A DNA stretch of 64,000 nucleotides from positions 19,978 to 83,977 of the IMG/VR virus record IMGVR_UViG_3300044645_001738, one strand, 5' to 3'. Position 1 is the first letter of the stretch. Each line of letters starts with the position of its first letter. Below are positions 12,413-21,215 of the stretch, piece after piece. The notes under the pieces were generated by a model. That model was not told the DNA's origin, did no database searches, and saw only the letters and a list, made by a program, of their open reading frames with translations. The position numbers and the translations under genes were made by a program. This DNA comes from a virus.

Positions 12413-15039
12413 CTAATACTTCTCAGCTCTCGCTCAGGCCCGGCGAAATTCGTTTTGATTACATCCCAGCGGATTGGCCTCTTACTCCGCTTGGTGCCAA
12501 CAAGGATCCGTATGTCGCTGGATGGCAGAACAAACCGTTTAGTGTCAAGGAAATTGAAGATGAATTGACAAGCGGTAAGTGTAAGGCTATTGGTCTGCTC
12601 GGTGGTCCTGTTTACAACCATCCGTACGGTTTCATCTGGATTGACATTGATGGCCCATCGGTGTACCAGCTGGTGGAGGAGTTGGCCGATGCACCTTTCA
12701 TTAAGGTGATGCCGCCCACACTGACAATCTTCAGTGGGAAGGAAGGTAGGGAGCGTAGGTTATACCGGGTTAGCCGTGAGAAACATAAGCACATCGTTCG
12801 GAATAAGTACACGTGGCACGCAGCAGTAGACAAAGAAAAGCTTGAGATTCTTTGGAAGCGGCACCAGGGTGTGTTAATGGGGTTACATCCGGAAACGGAT
12901 GGGTACTACACGGCTCCAGACCTTGGGTTTGAGTGGGCAAAGGCTGTGCCTGAAATGCCGGACTTCTTGTTGAATGCCATCATCAACAAGAATGTCAAGC
13001 AAGGTATTCCGGCAAAGGAAACAACGCGTGTTATCGGCCCAGGCTTTGCGATCAATAGTGTTGTGGACCTTGACCGGGATATGAAGCTTGCCGCAGAGGC
13101 AATGTGGGGCATGCCTCCAGAAGCGGCGGATGACTATGACATCTGGATTACGGTCGGTCAATCACTCCATAATCTCGATGAATCACTCCTTGATCAGTGG
13201 GAAGAATGGTCCAAGCAGTCGGACAAGTATAGGGAGGGGGAGTGTCACCGGCGGTGGCTGTCGTTTACTCGTGGCTCTGGTCGCAGCATTGGCTCACTGA
13301 TTCACGTTGCTCGTGAGCAGGGGTGGCAGCCGTCCCAGGAGTATAGGGGGCTGAGTGTTGATGATGCGACATTAGAGCATGCTTCAAAATTATTGGCTGA
13401 AATTGATCTGGAAGAATCTCAAATGACTCCCGTAACCGCTCCATGTGCTGCATCCGATGCCACTCAGACAAATCAATGGCAGTCGCAGGAGCTGGACACA
13501 AAAAACATGAAGTCAAAAGAAGAGAAGAAAACGTCAAAGAACCCGTCATCCAGCAAAATCGTAGATCATTTGCGCTCAACATATAACGGAGATCTGCGCT
13601 TTAGTCAAGCCCACGGTCAATTCTTTATTTATGCTAAAGAAAGTGATGGGCTTTGGTCGCCTCTCACGAAGATCGAAATGATGGGTGACATTCGGGAAAA
13701 GCTGCAAGTACTGCACCTTCCCGGTGGATTCACTTCTAATCTGATGAATGACATCTACCTGCAGCTCCAGGCGGTGTTGGTGTTTGATGATTGGTATGAC
13801 GGTTCCAACTACCTGTTGTTTACCAATGGGGTGCTGGATATCGAGAAGAAGGAGTTGCTTCCATTCAATCGGGGGATGCACCTGACCCAGCAAATGCCTT
13901 ATCGGTATGATCCAGCGGCTGGGTGTGAAGACATCATTAAGTGGCTGAAGCATGTGCAGCACGGTAGCTGGGAACGTGTTCAGGTGTTACGTGCATGGTT
14001 GCGTGCCACGCTACTGGGGCGCTATGAGATCCAGAAGTTTGTGGAGATTGTTGGCCCTGGTAAGTCCGGTAAGTCGACCTATGCAAACCTGGCTGTGGCA
14101 TTGGTTGGTAAGCAAAACACCTACTCAACAGACTTTGAGAATCTGGAGAAGAACAGGTTTGAAGCTGCAAGCTACATGGGCAAGAAGCTTCTGCTGTTCC
14201 AGGATGCTGATAGGTGGGGTGGATCGGTATCAAAGCTGAAGGCAATTACCGGTAATGATTGGATCCGTAGTGAACGCAAGTATCAAAGCGAAGGTCAAGA
14301 TCCGTTTCAGTATCATGGAGTTGTGATGATTACAGCTAATGAAGCTATTCAATCAACTGATTACACTTCTGGCCTTGCGCGTCGCCGCCTTACTATTCCG
14401 TTCGACCGTCCGTTTGAGGGCGGTCAGGCAGAACAAAAGGAACTGATTAAGTTCGATTCCAAGGGTGTCCCCCAGGGTGTGTTCGCTCCCTTGTTGCCAG
14501 GGTTGGTAAACTGGTTGTTGGATATGACTGAGGATGACATGCGTGCTTGTCTCATGGAAACCGGTAAGAAGATTGATTTCTTTCGTAAGTATGAGAAGCA
14601 GCAAAGCCTGCGTTCTAATCCACTGTTGGATTGGATGGATCACAAGTTGGTGTTCCAGCCGAATGTGATGACGCACGTTGGCTTCTGTCAGCAGAATCCA
14701 AATGGAACTGGCGGCTATTACAAGGACAATACGCGTTGGTTGTATGCCAGCTATGCGGAGTTCTGTCGCAACTGCAACGTGGGCATCATGTCACGCGGCA
14801 GGTTTGAGCCCTTGTTCTTGGACATTTGCAGGCACCAGCTCAAACTGAACGTCTACTCCAAGAAGGCGGCGTCTGGTATGCAGGTCTTTAACATTGCCAT
14901 CAAGGAGTCGAATATTGACAGGTACTTACAGCTGCCTTCGGTTGTGGAATTTGCAGCAAACCCTGACCGTTATAAGGATCAATACCCTGAGCTTTTTGTA
15001 CCTACTGGTGAGACAATAGAGAATGATGCAACAATGTAG
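12409..15039 (+). CDS. Primase-polymerase and SF3 helicase fusion
   Basis: An 876-residue replication protein. The N-terminal part has the bifunctional primase-polymerase signature (WIDIDG near residue 77, giving a D-x-D metal site, and a His/Arg set in GKEGRERRLYR). A PriCT-2-like region follows (WGMPPEAADDYDIWITVGQS and later GSGRSIGSLIHVAREQGW, about 225-305). The C-terminal half is a D5-like SF3 helicase with Walker A GPGKSGKST near 549, Walker B-like KLLLFQDAD, and MITANE sensor. It would prime and unwind DNA at the phage fork. The start overlaps the upstream gene as ATGA. Confidence 0.85.
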   Translation: MTNTSQLSLRPGEIRFDYIPADWPLTPLGANKDPYVAGWQNKPFSVKEIEDELTSGKCKAIGLLGGPVYNHPYGFIWIDIDGPSVYQLVEELADAPFIKVMPPTLTIFSGKEGRERRLYRVSREKHKHIVRNKYTWHAAVDKEKLEILWKRHQGVLMGLHPETDGYYTAPDLGFEWAKAVPEMPDFLLNAIINKNVKQGIPAKETTRVIGPGFAINSVVDLDRDMKLAAEAMWGMPPEAADDYDIWITVGQSLHNLDESLLDQWEEWSKQSDKYREGECHRRWLSFTRGSGRSIGSLIHVAREQGWQPSQEYRGLSVDDATLEHASKLLAEIDLEESQMTPVTAPCAASDATQTNQWQSQELDTKNMKSKEEKKTSKNPSSSKIVDHLRSTYNGDLRFSQAHGQFFIYAKESDGLWSPLTKIEMMGDIREKLQVLHLPGGFTSNLMNDIYLQLQAVLVFDDWYDGSNYLLFTNGVLDIEKKELLPFNRGMHLTQQMPYRYDPAAGCEDIIKWLKHVQHGSWERVQVLRAWLRATLLGRYEIQKFVEIVGPGKSGKSTYANLAVALVGKQNTYSTDFENLEKNRFEAASYMGKKLLLFQDADRWGGSVSKLKAITGNDWIRSERKYQSEGQDPFQYHGVVMITANEAIQSTDYTSGLARRRLTIPFDRPFEGGQAEQKELIKFDSKGVPQGVFAPLLPGLVNWLLDMTEDDMRACLMETGKKIDFFRKYEKQQSLRSNPLLDWMDHKLVFQPNVMTHVGFCQQNPNGTGGYYKDNTRWLYASYAEFCRNCNVGIMSRGRFEPLFLDICRHQLKLNVYSKKAASGMQVFNIAIKESNIDRYLQLPSVVEFAANPDRYKDQYPELFVPTGETIENDATM

Positions 15040-15392
15040 TGGGAAATGGCCGGCATCTGATACTGGATCTATACGATTGTGATCCAGAGATTTTGGATGA
15101 TTACCAGGAGCTTCAACGATTGCTTGAGGCTTCTTTGGTAATGGCCAAAGCAACTATCCTGCGCATTATTGGCGAGAAGTTTAAGCCGCAAGGTGTCACA
15201 CTATTGGCACTGCTGGCTGAATCCCACGCATCAATTCATTCGTGGCCCGAGATTGGGTATTGTGCAATCGATCTTTATACTTGTGGCGATACCACGCAGA
15301 CGCATCGGGCGGCAGAATTTCTCAAGAAGAAGTTGAAAGCTAAAACTGTAGAGCAAAAAGAGTTGGTACGGTCGACTACTCCGTCGAATTGA
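15039..15392 (+). CDS. speD: S-adenosylmethionine decarboxylase (SpeD)
   Basis: A 117-residue prokaryotic-type AdoMetDC, close to the family length of about 120-130. ESHASIHSWPE includes Glu61-Ser62, the self-cleavage pair that produces the pyruvoyl cofactor at Ser62; His67 and Cys82 (in TCG) are the partner catalytic residues. The enzyme makes decarboxylated SAM for spermidine synthesis, which stabilises DNA and membranes. It is a recognised auxiliary gene of cyanophages. The start is GTG at 15039, overlapping the previous stop by one base. Confidence 0.85.
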   Translation: MGNGRHLILDLYDCDPEILDDYQELQRLLEASLVMAKATILRIIGEKFKPQGVTLLALLAESHASIHSWPEIGYCAIDLYTCGDTTQTHRAAEFLKKKLKAKTVEQKELVRSTTPSN

Positions 15393-15421
15393 GTATAGTA
15401 AAACGAGATAATCCGTCTTAA

Positions 15422-16684
15422 ATGGCTAAAAAAACTAAGATTCTTTGGGTTGCTGACTTTGCAGCAATGACCGGTTTCGGCCGTGTCAGTGGTGCGGTAC
15501 TGCCGCGACTGAAGGATGACTTTGAAATTGTGGTGCTCGCATGTAATTGGCATGGAGATCCAACGGATGAGCAGAAAGATTTCAAGATGTATCCTGCGTC
15601 CAACCGATTCCAGCAGGCGCCCTTTGGTGAGGATCGCATTCGGGAGATTGTTGAGAAAGAACAGCCGGATATTGTGTTCAGCTTGAATGATCCTTGGATC
15701 GTTAGTGAACAGTACAGGCGTATTCAAGATCTGCACCAGCAGAAGAAGTTTAAGTTCTGTGGCTACCTCACGATGGATAGCTACAACTGGATTGGTGGCA
15801 TCGATGCACACATCAATGAATGGGATGCGTTGATTGCATTTACGGAATTTGGTGCATACGAATTCTTTAAGGCGGGTATCACCAAGCCGGTCACTGTAAT
15901 TCCACATGGTTTGGATACGGATCTCTTTTATCCCATGGATAAGAAGGAGGCACGCAAGAAGCTGGGGCTGTCGGAGGACATCTTCATCTGTTTGAATGCC
16001 AACAGGAATCAGTTCCGCAAACGGATGGACATTACGATTGCAGCCTTTGCCAAGTTCGCAGTCGGTCGCCCGGATACGCAACTTTATATGCACTGCGGTA
16101 CCAAGGATCAAGGGTGGGATATCATGCCGCTCTTCGGGCGGGAGATGAGTAAGAACGGACTTGATCCAAACGGTCGCATCATCATGACCAATAACAACCA
16201 GGGGCCGCCGAACGTTTCGGTGGAGTTCCTGAATTGCATTTACAACGCGGCTGATATTGGGATCAATACCACCAAGGGGGGTGGCTGGGAGCTAGTCAAC
16301 TTTGAGAATGCTGCCTGCCGTGTGGCACAGGTGGTGCCGGATCACACCAGTACCAAAGAGATTTTTGAGGGCTATGCCCCACTGATTCGTTGCGACCACG
16401 TGGATGTGGACACCAACATGGCACGGGAGATGCCCTGCCCCTCCGACCAACACCTGGCGCAGATCCTTGCCAACCTCTACGACGATCGGGAGTACCTGAA
16501 CAGTGTGGCCGATGCCTGCTACAAGCGGGTGACGGATCCTCAATTTAGTTGGGACTCAGTTGCGTCTCAGTTTGGAGGGGTGTTCCAGGAGGTGATGGAG
16601 GGTGGTGAGCCGGAAGTGGAAGAGAAGCCAAAGAAGAAAAAGAAGGAGAAGAAGGAAAAACGCACGGTTGGGGCTGCGGCGTGA
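15422..16684 (+). CDS. Glycosyltransferase, GT4-like
   Basis: A 420-residue protein with a two-domain GT-B layout. VADFAAMTGFGRVSG begins the N-terminal Rossmann domain; VTVIPHGLDTDLFYP near residue 160 is the linker typical of GT4; the C-terminal domain keeps GGGWELVNFE near 286, the nucleotide-sugar binding Glu region. A low-complexity Lys-rich tail (about 398-413) and a short Ala-rich end follow. It might glycosylate DNA, virion proteins or host surface sugars; the acceptor cannot be told. A clear terminator lies after the stop. Confidence 0.8.
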   Translation: MAKKTKILWVADFAAMTGFGRVSGAVLPRLKDDFEIVVLACNWHGDPTDEQKDFKMYPASNRFQQAPFGEDRIREIVEKEQPDIVFSLNDPWIVSEQYRRIQDLHQQKKFKFCGYLTMDSYNWIGGIDAHINEWDALIAFTEFGAYEFFKAGITKPVTVIPHGLDTDLFYPMDKKEARKKLGLSEDIFICLNANRNQFRKRMDITIAAFAKFAVGRPDTQLYMHCGTKDQGWDIMPLFGREMSKNGLDPNGRIIMTNNNQGPPNVSVEFLNCIYNAADIGINTTKGGGWELVNFENAACRVAQVVPDHTSTKEIFEGYAPLIRCDHVDVDTNMAREMPCPSDQHLAQILANLYDDREYLNSVADACYKRVTDPQFSWDSVASQFGGVFQEVMEGGEPEVEEKPKKKKKEKKEKRTVGAAA

Positions 16685-16734
16685 GACTGGTCTCATGTGA
16701 GACGACTGAGGCTTGATTGGTGCCAAGGTGATGG

Positions 16735-16759
16735 ATCCCCTGGAAACAGGGGATTTTTT
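16735..16759 (+). terminator. Rho-independent terminator
   Basis: ATCCCCTG, loop GAAA, CAGGGGAT, then a run of T residues. The stem has eight base pairs with a GNRA tetraloop, a very stable form. It ends the plus-strand operon that runs from the nuclease to the glycosyltransferase. A very similar stem and loop occurs as the minus-strand terminator at 47614-47637. Confidence 0.8.
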
Positions 16760-16802
16760 GTAGCAAGGTGTACGCATTGAGGAGGTGGGGTACGGGTGAA
16801 AT

Positions 16803-17019
16803 CCGATAAAACCCCCTTCCTATCTTTACGTGACGCACATGACACTTTACTGAAAGTGTCATTATTTGAGTCAGGGTGAGACAGGAATGAGACGGTGGGA
16901 TTGGTGGGTTGTGCTTATTGTCTCAAGTACAATCTCACTTGAGAATCCTTGACAAATAATGACACTTTCGGCAAAGTGTCATTTGGATCTAATAAAGATA
17001 AACAGGGGGTTTTATCGGG
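16803..17019. repeat. Intergenic element with 60-bp imperfect terminal inverted repeats
   Basis: The 339-base gap at 16685-17023 holds no gene. Positions 16803-16862 match the reverse complement of 16960-17019 at 49 of 60 bases, with the outermost 15 bases (CCGATAAAACCCCCT) and the inner 10 bases identical. Each arm carries its own palindrome: ATGACACTTT-ACTG-AAAGTGTCAT at 16839-16862 and AATGACACTTT-CGGC-AAAGTGTCATT at 16958-16983. A third palindrome, TCTCAAGT with ACTTGAGA, is at 16921-16944. The element may be a duplicated promoter or operator, an origin-like site or a small inverted-repeat mobile element. No target-site duplication was seen. Confidence 0.7.
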
Positions 17020-17023
17020 TTCT

Positions 17024-17359
17024 ATGGCTAGACCAGGCGCACCACTGCCACCTCTCTGGTACTTGGAGTCCCAGCTTCGGTTGTCGACTCAGTACCCATC
17101 TGGCCTGGAATGGGCTTGTACCACGGGCTGGCACGCTGAAGGAGACATGGCCGGGAAATACGTCCCAGCCACCCGCTACTACGTGGTGAGGCTGGGGGGA
17201 GGGCAGTACCAGGCCCACAGGCTTGTCTACTTCCTACGCACCGGCCAGGACCCCCTGGAGGCCTCTGTCATTCACGTCGCATCTGACCGTGACAATCGCA
17301 AGGAACTGATCCTTCGTTCCAGATCCCCTACCACCAATCTCATATTGGACTCAAATTGA
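17024..17359 (+). CDS. Degenerate HNH-type protein
   Basis: A 111-residue protein started at ATG 17024, with AGGGGGT in the right arm of the inverted-repeat element as its likely ribosome binding site. YQAHRLVYFLRTGQ and a following SDRDNRKELILR mimic the HR...D...NR layout of HNH homing nucleases, but the central Asp-His is lost (VIHVASD). It may be an inactive HNH relative or a DNA-binding protein. The next gene, an HNH-like protein, begins one base after its stop. Confidence 0.5.
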   Translation: MARPGAPLPPLWYLESQLRLSTQYPSGLEWACTTGWHAEGDMAGKYVPATRYYVVRLGGGQYQAHRLVYFLRTGQDPLEASVIHVASDRDNRKELILRSRSPTTNLILDSN

Positions 17360-17360
17360 C

Positions 17361-18032
17361 ATGGCAAATTTGATTGCTCAGGTTTCCGAACTCAACGCTC
17401 GGCTCAACATTCGCTATTTGCGAAATGCAAATCAATGTGACGACAAGACCCTCGATGAGTACGGCTACTACCGGGGCTACGTGTGTCCGCACAACCACGA
17501 CATACGTGACCAGGAAAACCATTGGTGTTACTACTGTGTCCAGAAAATCTGGAAGAACGTCTGTGGTTTTGACATCAACTATCTGGATCCCAACTACAAA
17601 CACAAATACGCCGCGATCTGGAACCGAATCAATGTCACAACCATGGATGAGTGCTGGCACATACGTGGCAATTCCAAACGTGCGTGCCTTCCTTCTTACC
17701 GTTCTCACTACGCCAAGCAATCATCTGAATACGTCTCGCTCCATAAAGCGGTCTACCAGTGCGCGTGGGGAGATGTTGGTAAGTTTTTTGTGACTCGCGT
17801 GTGTGGCAATCCGGAATGTTTTAATCCTGTACACATGCTTTCCAGCTGGAACAGGGACTATCCCCCTGGCCGCATTCACCCACTCGTCTTGGAATTTGAG
17901 CCAAGTAAATTGATGTGCTATGCCAGGGCGCGGAAGAAAGTACAGGCTGACTCTCTGGCTGCCACGCAGTACAAACAAACGATTACCAATCCACGGGAAG
18001 CAGCACCACCACCTGAATACGATGAGGGTTGA
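17361..18032 (+). CDS. HNH-like zinc-binding endonuclease
   Basis: A 223-residue protein with several Cys pairs. CPHNHDIR...HWCYYC forms a zinc knuckle near residue 40-60, and CGNPECFNPVHM near 153 matches the zinc-binding loop and final His of phage HNH homing endonucleases. ECWHI supplies another His/Cys pair. The protein likely cuts or binds DNA. It lies directly behind a related degenerate gene, and both follow the inverted-repeat element. Confidence 0.6.
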   Translation: MANLIAQVSELNARLNIRYLRNANQCDDKTLDEYGYYRGYVCPHNHDIRDQENHWCYYCVQKIWKNVCGFDINYLDPNYKHKYAAIWNRINVTTMDECWHIRGNSKRACLPSYRSHYAKQSSEYVSLHKAVYQCAWGDVGKFFVTRVCGNPECFNPVHMLSSWNRDYPPGRIHPLVLEFEPSKLMCYARARKKVQADSLAATQYKQTITNPREAAPPPEYDEG

Positions 18033-18074
18033 ATTGAGCGCACTTACAATAAGGAAAAGGAATTATATCAAATA

Positions 18075-19019
18075 ATGTCGCGCAACCCGGCTATTGCCCA
18101 AGCCAATCGCAGTAAATCAAATCCATTGGTACTTGGTACCTTTAGTACAACTTCACTGCGCTATCTAAAGGGTAAGCTGGGCCCGCAAAATAAAGTCATT
18201 GGCTACAAGGATACCAACCAAACGTCAAACGGTGGCTTCGGCGGTGGCACCTACAACCATTGGTTTCAAATTAACCTTGTAATCCCTGGTTGGATTGTTG
18301 TTACCAAAGGGCCACCGCGTCCAAGCTACATTCAAATTTCTGCGTATGACTTGGATTCAATTCCTATCCAGGGACGTGGAGTTTTTGATGAAGACTCTGT
18401 GTCAATCATCAGTGACAACGAAATTTCACATCCGTACCTTGGTACGGTTATGGGCGCACAATCGAATGTATACAACTTCTTCTCAAGGTTTCGCGTCGAC
18501 CGTGGCGACGATCGCTACTACGCGCTGGAAGCGGGTGCATACTTGATTTGTGTTTCGACTACTCGCAATGAACCGCTTGATTACGAGCTTGGTCTTGTTG
18601 TTGAGTTTCCTCCAACCGAAATGTTTATCGCCCTGGAGGATGAGGGTGATATTGCTTACCTGCTCCAGGAGACCTCAATTGATTTCAGCCGTACAATCAA
18701 TGTAATTTCTCCTGTTTCTGTTAACACTGTCATTTCTAGCAGCGTAGAACAACCGAATGGATTCACCGAACTGCTTTGCGCTATTAACTCAGGCATTACC
18801 GTTACCGTGCTCGATGGTTCCACTTGGTTCATTGGTGACCAAATTCCATCTGAACAAGGTGATCAATATTGGGTAAACGTTGACACTGCAGATGATCAAG
18901 AATATTTTCTTGCCATTCACGATCACTCTCTGTCAGAATGGCAGCAAGCATGGGAGTCTGAGCACCAGGACACGGACAAGTTCCCTGATATCTTTATCCC
19001 TCTCACCAACAGACCATGA
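18075..19019 (+). CDS. Putative virion protein, cyanophage type
   Basis: A 314-residue protein with beta-rich sequence and many aromatic and Asn residues (GGFGGGTYNHWFQINLVIPG). AAGGAAAAGGA upstream is the ribosome binding site. The overall pattern suggests a structural or accessory virion protein seen in uncultured cyanophages, from memory only. It is placed in the early plus-strand region, so a non-structural role cannot be excluded. Confidence 0.55.
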   Translation: MSRNPAIAQANRSKSNPLVLGTFSTTSLRYLKGKLGPQNKVIGYKDTNQTSNGGFGGGTYNHWFQINLVIPGWIVVTKGPPRPSYIQISAYDLDSIPIQGRGVFDEDSVSIISDNEISHPYLGTVMGAQSNVYNFFSRFRVDRGDDRYYALEAGAYLICVSTTRNEPLDYELGLVVEFPPTEMFIALEDEGDIAYLLQETSIDFSRTINVISPVSVNTVISSSVEQPNGFTELLCAINSGITVTVLDGSTWFIGDQIPSEQGDQYWVNVDTADDQEYFLAIHDHSLSEWQQAWESEHQDTDKFPDIFIPLTNRP

Positions 19020-19153
19020 TTTACCGATTGCTTTCGTTTTGGTCTCGTCTTACAAAACAAAGGCCAACCAAAACAAAAACTCAGGCACATCGTTGGTATC
19101 AGTACTGCCAGGAAAATCCACACGCTAGTTGCTGCAAGATGTATGACGTATGA
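19016..19153 (+). CDS. Tiny basic hypothetical protein
   Basis: A 45-residue, basic, Lys-rich protein starting MIYRLLSFWSRLTKQRPTKT. The start overlaps the previous stop (ATGA) and the end overlaps the next gene. It carries several His and Cys residues near its C-terminus. No family is recognised. Confidence 0.5.
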   Translation: MIYRLLSFWSRLTKQRPTKTKTQAHRWYQYCQENPHASCCKMYDV

Positions 19154-19589
19154 AGCTAAACGCTTTAGACGCTGCAAAAAGACAACAACGTATCAACTGA
19201 AAAACGGGTACATCTTTAAGATGCGCCTGATGCCGTGGCTAAGGACGGATGCTGGTTGTATTTGGCTGGCCAGCTTGGCAGTCGGCAAATCAAAACGTCA
19301 ACTTAATGACTGGCTCAATAAACGCAACAAAAAGTCGGTGCGTTCTTTAGCGGCGTCTTTGACAGGGCAAGAAGGAAACAAAATACAAGCTTTGGCTATC
19401 CGTCAAGTTCGTCATTGGGTAGCTGATTTACCGCCTGGTGATTCTTTGTGTTTAAGGTGTGAGTCTGCAGTACCAGACAAACAATTCAAGGTGTGGCGAC
19501 GTTGGTTTGAAACGCATGAAGATCCAAGGTGGAGAATAAATCCAGATCTTAAATCTTTCTATATTTATAAGCCTAGCAATTTAGAATAA
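19143..19589 (+). CDS. Basic hypothetical protein
   Basis: A 148-residue, strongly basic protein (SKRQLNDWLNKRNKKSVRSL in the middle) with a single CLRC motif near residue 100. It could bind nucleic acid. No family match is apparent. The start overlaps the previous gene by 11 bases. Confidence 0.55.
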   Translation: MTYEAKRFRRCKKTTTYQLKNGYIFKMRLMPWLRTDAGCIWLASLAVGKSKRQLNDWLNKRNKKSVRSLAASLTGQEGNKIQALAIRQVRHWVADLPPGDSLCLRCESAVPDKQFKVWRRWFETHEDPRWRINPDLKSFYIYKPSNLE

Positions 19590-19606
19590 GGAAAAAGGTA
19601 TTGATC

Positions 19607-19771
19607 ATGTCCCAATTTCAACGTTACCTGGAAATCTTGTTTGCTTTCCACGCTTTTTGTTCGTTAGTTTGTGCACTGACTCCGACGCGCAAAGACGACA
19701 CATTTATTGGTTATCTCTATCGTTTCCTTGAAGCAGGTGCTCTGTTGGTTGGCCGCGCCAAAGATCGCTGA
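19607..19771 (+). CDS. Small membrane-associated protein
   Basis: A 54-residue protein with ribosome binding site AAGGAAAAAGG. It has a helix-like N-terminus (YLEILFAFHAFCSLVCALTP) and a second helix (YLYRFLEAGALLVG) ending in Lys/Arg. Short proteins of this type with ALTPTRKDD are common in cyanophages; a holin-like role is possible but not shown. Confidence 0.55.
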   Translation: MSQFQRYLEILFAFHAFCSLVCALTPTRKDDTFIGYLYRFLEAGALLVGRAKDR

Positions 19772-19939
19772 TCAATCGGGCAACGCTTGAAACCACCAAG
19801 TGCATCCGCCTTGTTGCTCTACCCAATCTCGTGTTGCATACGCCGCCTCTTTCGAGAGTGTGGCGCATTTTTTTTCATCACCAACTTGCCAACACATATT
19901 GACACGTATGTGTAGATCTTTGTTTTTTGCTTTAGCCAT
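19772..19939 (-). CDS. Small hypothetical protein downstream of the endolysin
   Basis: A 55-residue protein starting MAKAKNKDLHIRVNMCWQVG. It is immediately downstream of the endolysin gene with a one-base stop/start overlap (TGATG), and its stop abuts the convergent plus-strand gene. Three Cys and four Trp are spread through it. No family is recognised. Translational coupling with the lysin gene suggests a lysis-related role, which is inference. Confidence 0.55.
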   Translation of the reverse strand: MAKAKNKDLHIRVNMCWQVGDEKKCATLSKEAAYATRDWVEQQGGCTWWFQALPD

Positions 19940-20946
19940 CAGTAGTCCCAGCGAATTCGCGCTTTACTTTCCCTCATTCCAAGATGGACAAATCCCTTTT
20001 TAGCACCGTAACCAACTGAGTACGGCCAATTTTTGTCACACCAGTCTTGCAGTGTGTAGACACTGACGCCATCAATGTAAAAGTCAACGGCACCTTTGGA
20101 GGGTGCGTCGTAGGTGTGCTCACTGTTTCTTGCACCACCAACTTGTGAATTAATTGGTTCCGGCCGTGAACCACTGGTAATTACCAACGGTTTGTTCCCA
20201 AATGCAGCACGTGCTTTTTCCAAGAACTTACACAGTTCCAAGGCTGTTTCACATTGATACTGTTTGGTAAAACGACGCGCCTCTTGATTCAAAGTCAATT
20301 CACCGTAGGTGATGTGTTCCGTGACTTTGGTTGTGAATGGGCTCCAGGGTTGAAATTTAGATGGCGTTTCAGGTTTTACTGCTGGCGTTGAGGGCTTGTC
20401 TTGTTTGGATAAGATGCCAATCAGTTTTGTTGCGTAGTTTGGATCAGTGGCATACCCTTCGGCAACTAAAAGCTTGGCGCATTCTTCAGCACTTTTGGCA
20501 CGATTAACACCTTGGTAGCGACCAAAGTCTTTGTACCAGCGCTCGACTAGGTAGCAAACACAGGTGTAAAGGTCGGGGAAATCAATGAATCCGGCTTTGA
20601 TCGTGACCCATTTACCGTTGAGAAATTCTTGGGTGTTGACGTTGGACCCACTTCCCTTTAATCCAAAGTAGTTGTGAGTACCTGATGTGTGTTTGCCCCA
20701 GCCTGATTCCAGTGCCCACTGCGCCGCAACAACTTCCGGATATTTACTGCCCGCTGCTTTTGCTGCGGCAAATACACCGTCCCAGGTGTTGTCAAAACTT
20801 TGGGGCGGTGTTGGTTTTTTTCGGTACATAGACGCAAAAGTCTCCAGAACCGAGGAGGAAACCTGATCCTGGAGCCAGTTAAATGCGTCAACTTGATGTG
20901 GCAGTCCTTTGAAAAACTCGGCTGCCTCGACAAATTTTATTGACAT
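19939..20946 (-). CDS. Two-domain endolysin: glucosaminidase plus M15 peptidase
   Basis: A 335-residue peptidoglycan hydrolase. Residues about 50-175 match the FlgJ-type glucosaminidase fold, with catalytic Glu80 in ALESGWG and HNYFGLKG after it. Residues about 255-335 match an M15A D-Ala-D-Ala carboxypeptidase, with His277, Asp288 and His321 as zinc ligands (NSEH, GAVDF, FVHLG). The joining region is Pro-rich. Such proteins break both glycan and peptide bonds of the cell wall at lysis. No signal peptide is visible, so a holin or other export route would be needed. Confidence 0.85.
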   Translation of the reverse strand: MSIKFVEAAEFFKGLPHQVDAFNWLQDQVSSSVLETFASMYRKKPTPPQSFDNTWDGVFAAAKAAGSKYPEVVAAQWALESGWGKHTSGTHNYFGLKGSGSNVNTQEFLNGKWVTIKAGFIDFPDLYTCVCYLVERWYKDFGRYQGVNRAKSAEECAKLLVAEGYATDPNYATKLIGILSKQDKPSTPAVKPETPSKFQPWSPFTTKVTEHITYGELTLNQEARRFTKQYQCETALELCKFLEKARAAFGNKPLVITSGSRPEPINSQVGGARNSEHTYDAPSKGAVDFYIDGVSVYTLQDWCDKNWPYSVGYGAKKGFVHLGMRESKARIRWDY

Positions 20947-20987
20947 CGACCTAAAGCTTTTTACTAACTTTAGATCAGGTGTGTCAA

Positions 20988-21179
20988 TTACTCAGCAGTT
21001 TCTTCTGCCACAACTTCGGGAGTAATGGCTTCTTCTTCGGATTCCGGTTCAAACTCCAGGGTATCAACCAGTTTGCCAATGAGTTCAGCGGCAAACGCAA
21101 TAAGGTTGCCGTCACCTGTGGCACGTGCAGAACCAAAGGAGTTGATGGCGGAAACCAGTTGAGACTTTTTGCAGGCCAT
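20988..21179 (-). CDS. Small acidic-tailed hypothetical protein
   Basis: A 63-residue protein with a helical N-terminal half (KKSQLVSAINSFGSARATGD, FAAELIGKLVDTLEF) and a Glu-rich tail. Similar short proteins occur in cyanophages, from memory. Function unknown. It lies between the endolysin and the next gene upstream in the minus-strand operon. Confidence 0.55.
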   Translation of the reverse strand: MACKKSQLVSAINSFGSARATGDGNLIAFAAELIGKLVDTLEFEPESEEEAITPEVVAEETAE

Positions 21180-21215
21180 GTCAGTCAGTTAGCTTACGTA
21201 AAATATAGCAAATAA

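Noticed and set aside
15275-16111. A 278-codon minus-strand frame opposite the glycosyltransferase
   Set aside because: The plus-strand glycosyltransferase has clear motifs; the antisense frame has none and also runs across the end of speD.
16949-17023. Extension of the 111-residue HNH-type gene upstream to 16949
   Set aside because: The extra codons lie in the palindromic right arm of the inverted-repeat element, where the mirrored left arm shows similar peptide-like reading, so they reflect the repeat and not coding; ATG 17024 has a better ribosome binding site.
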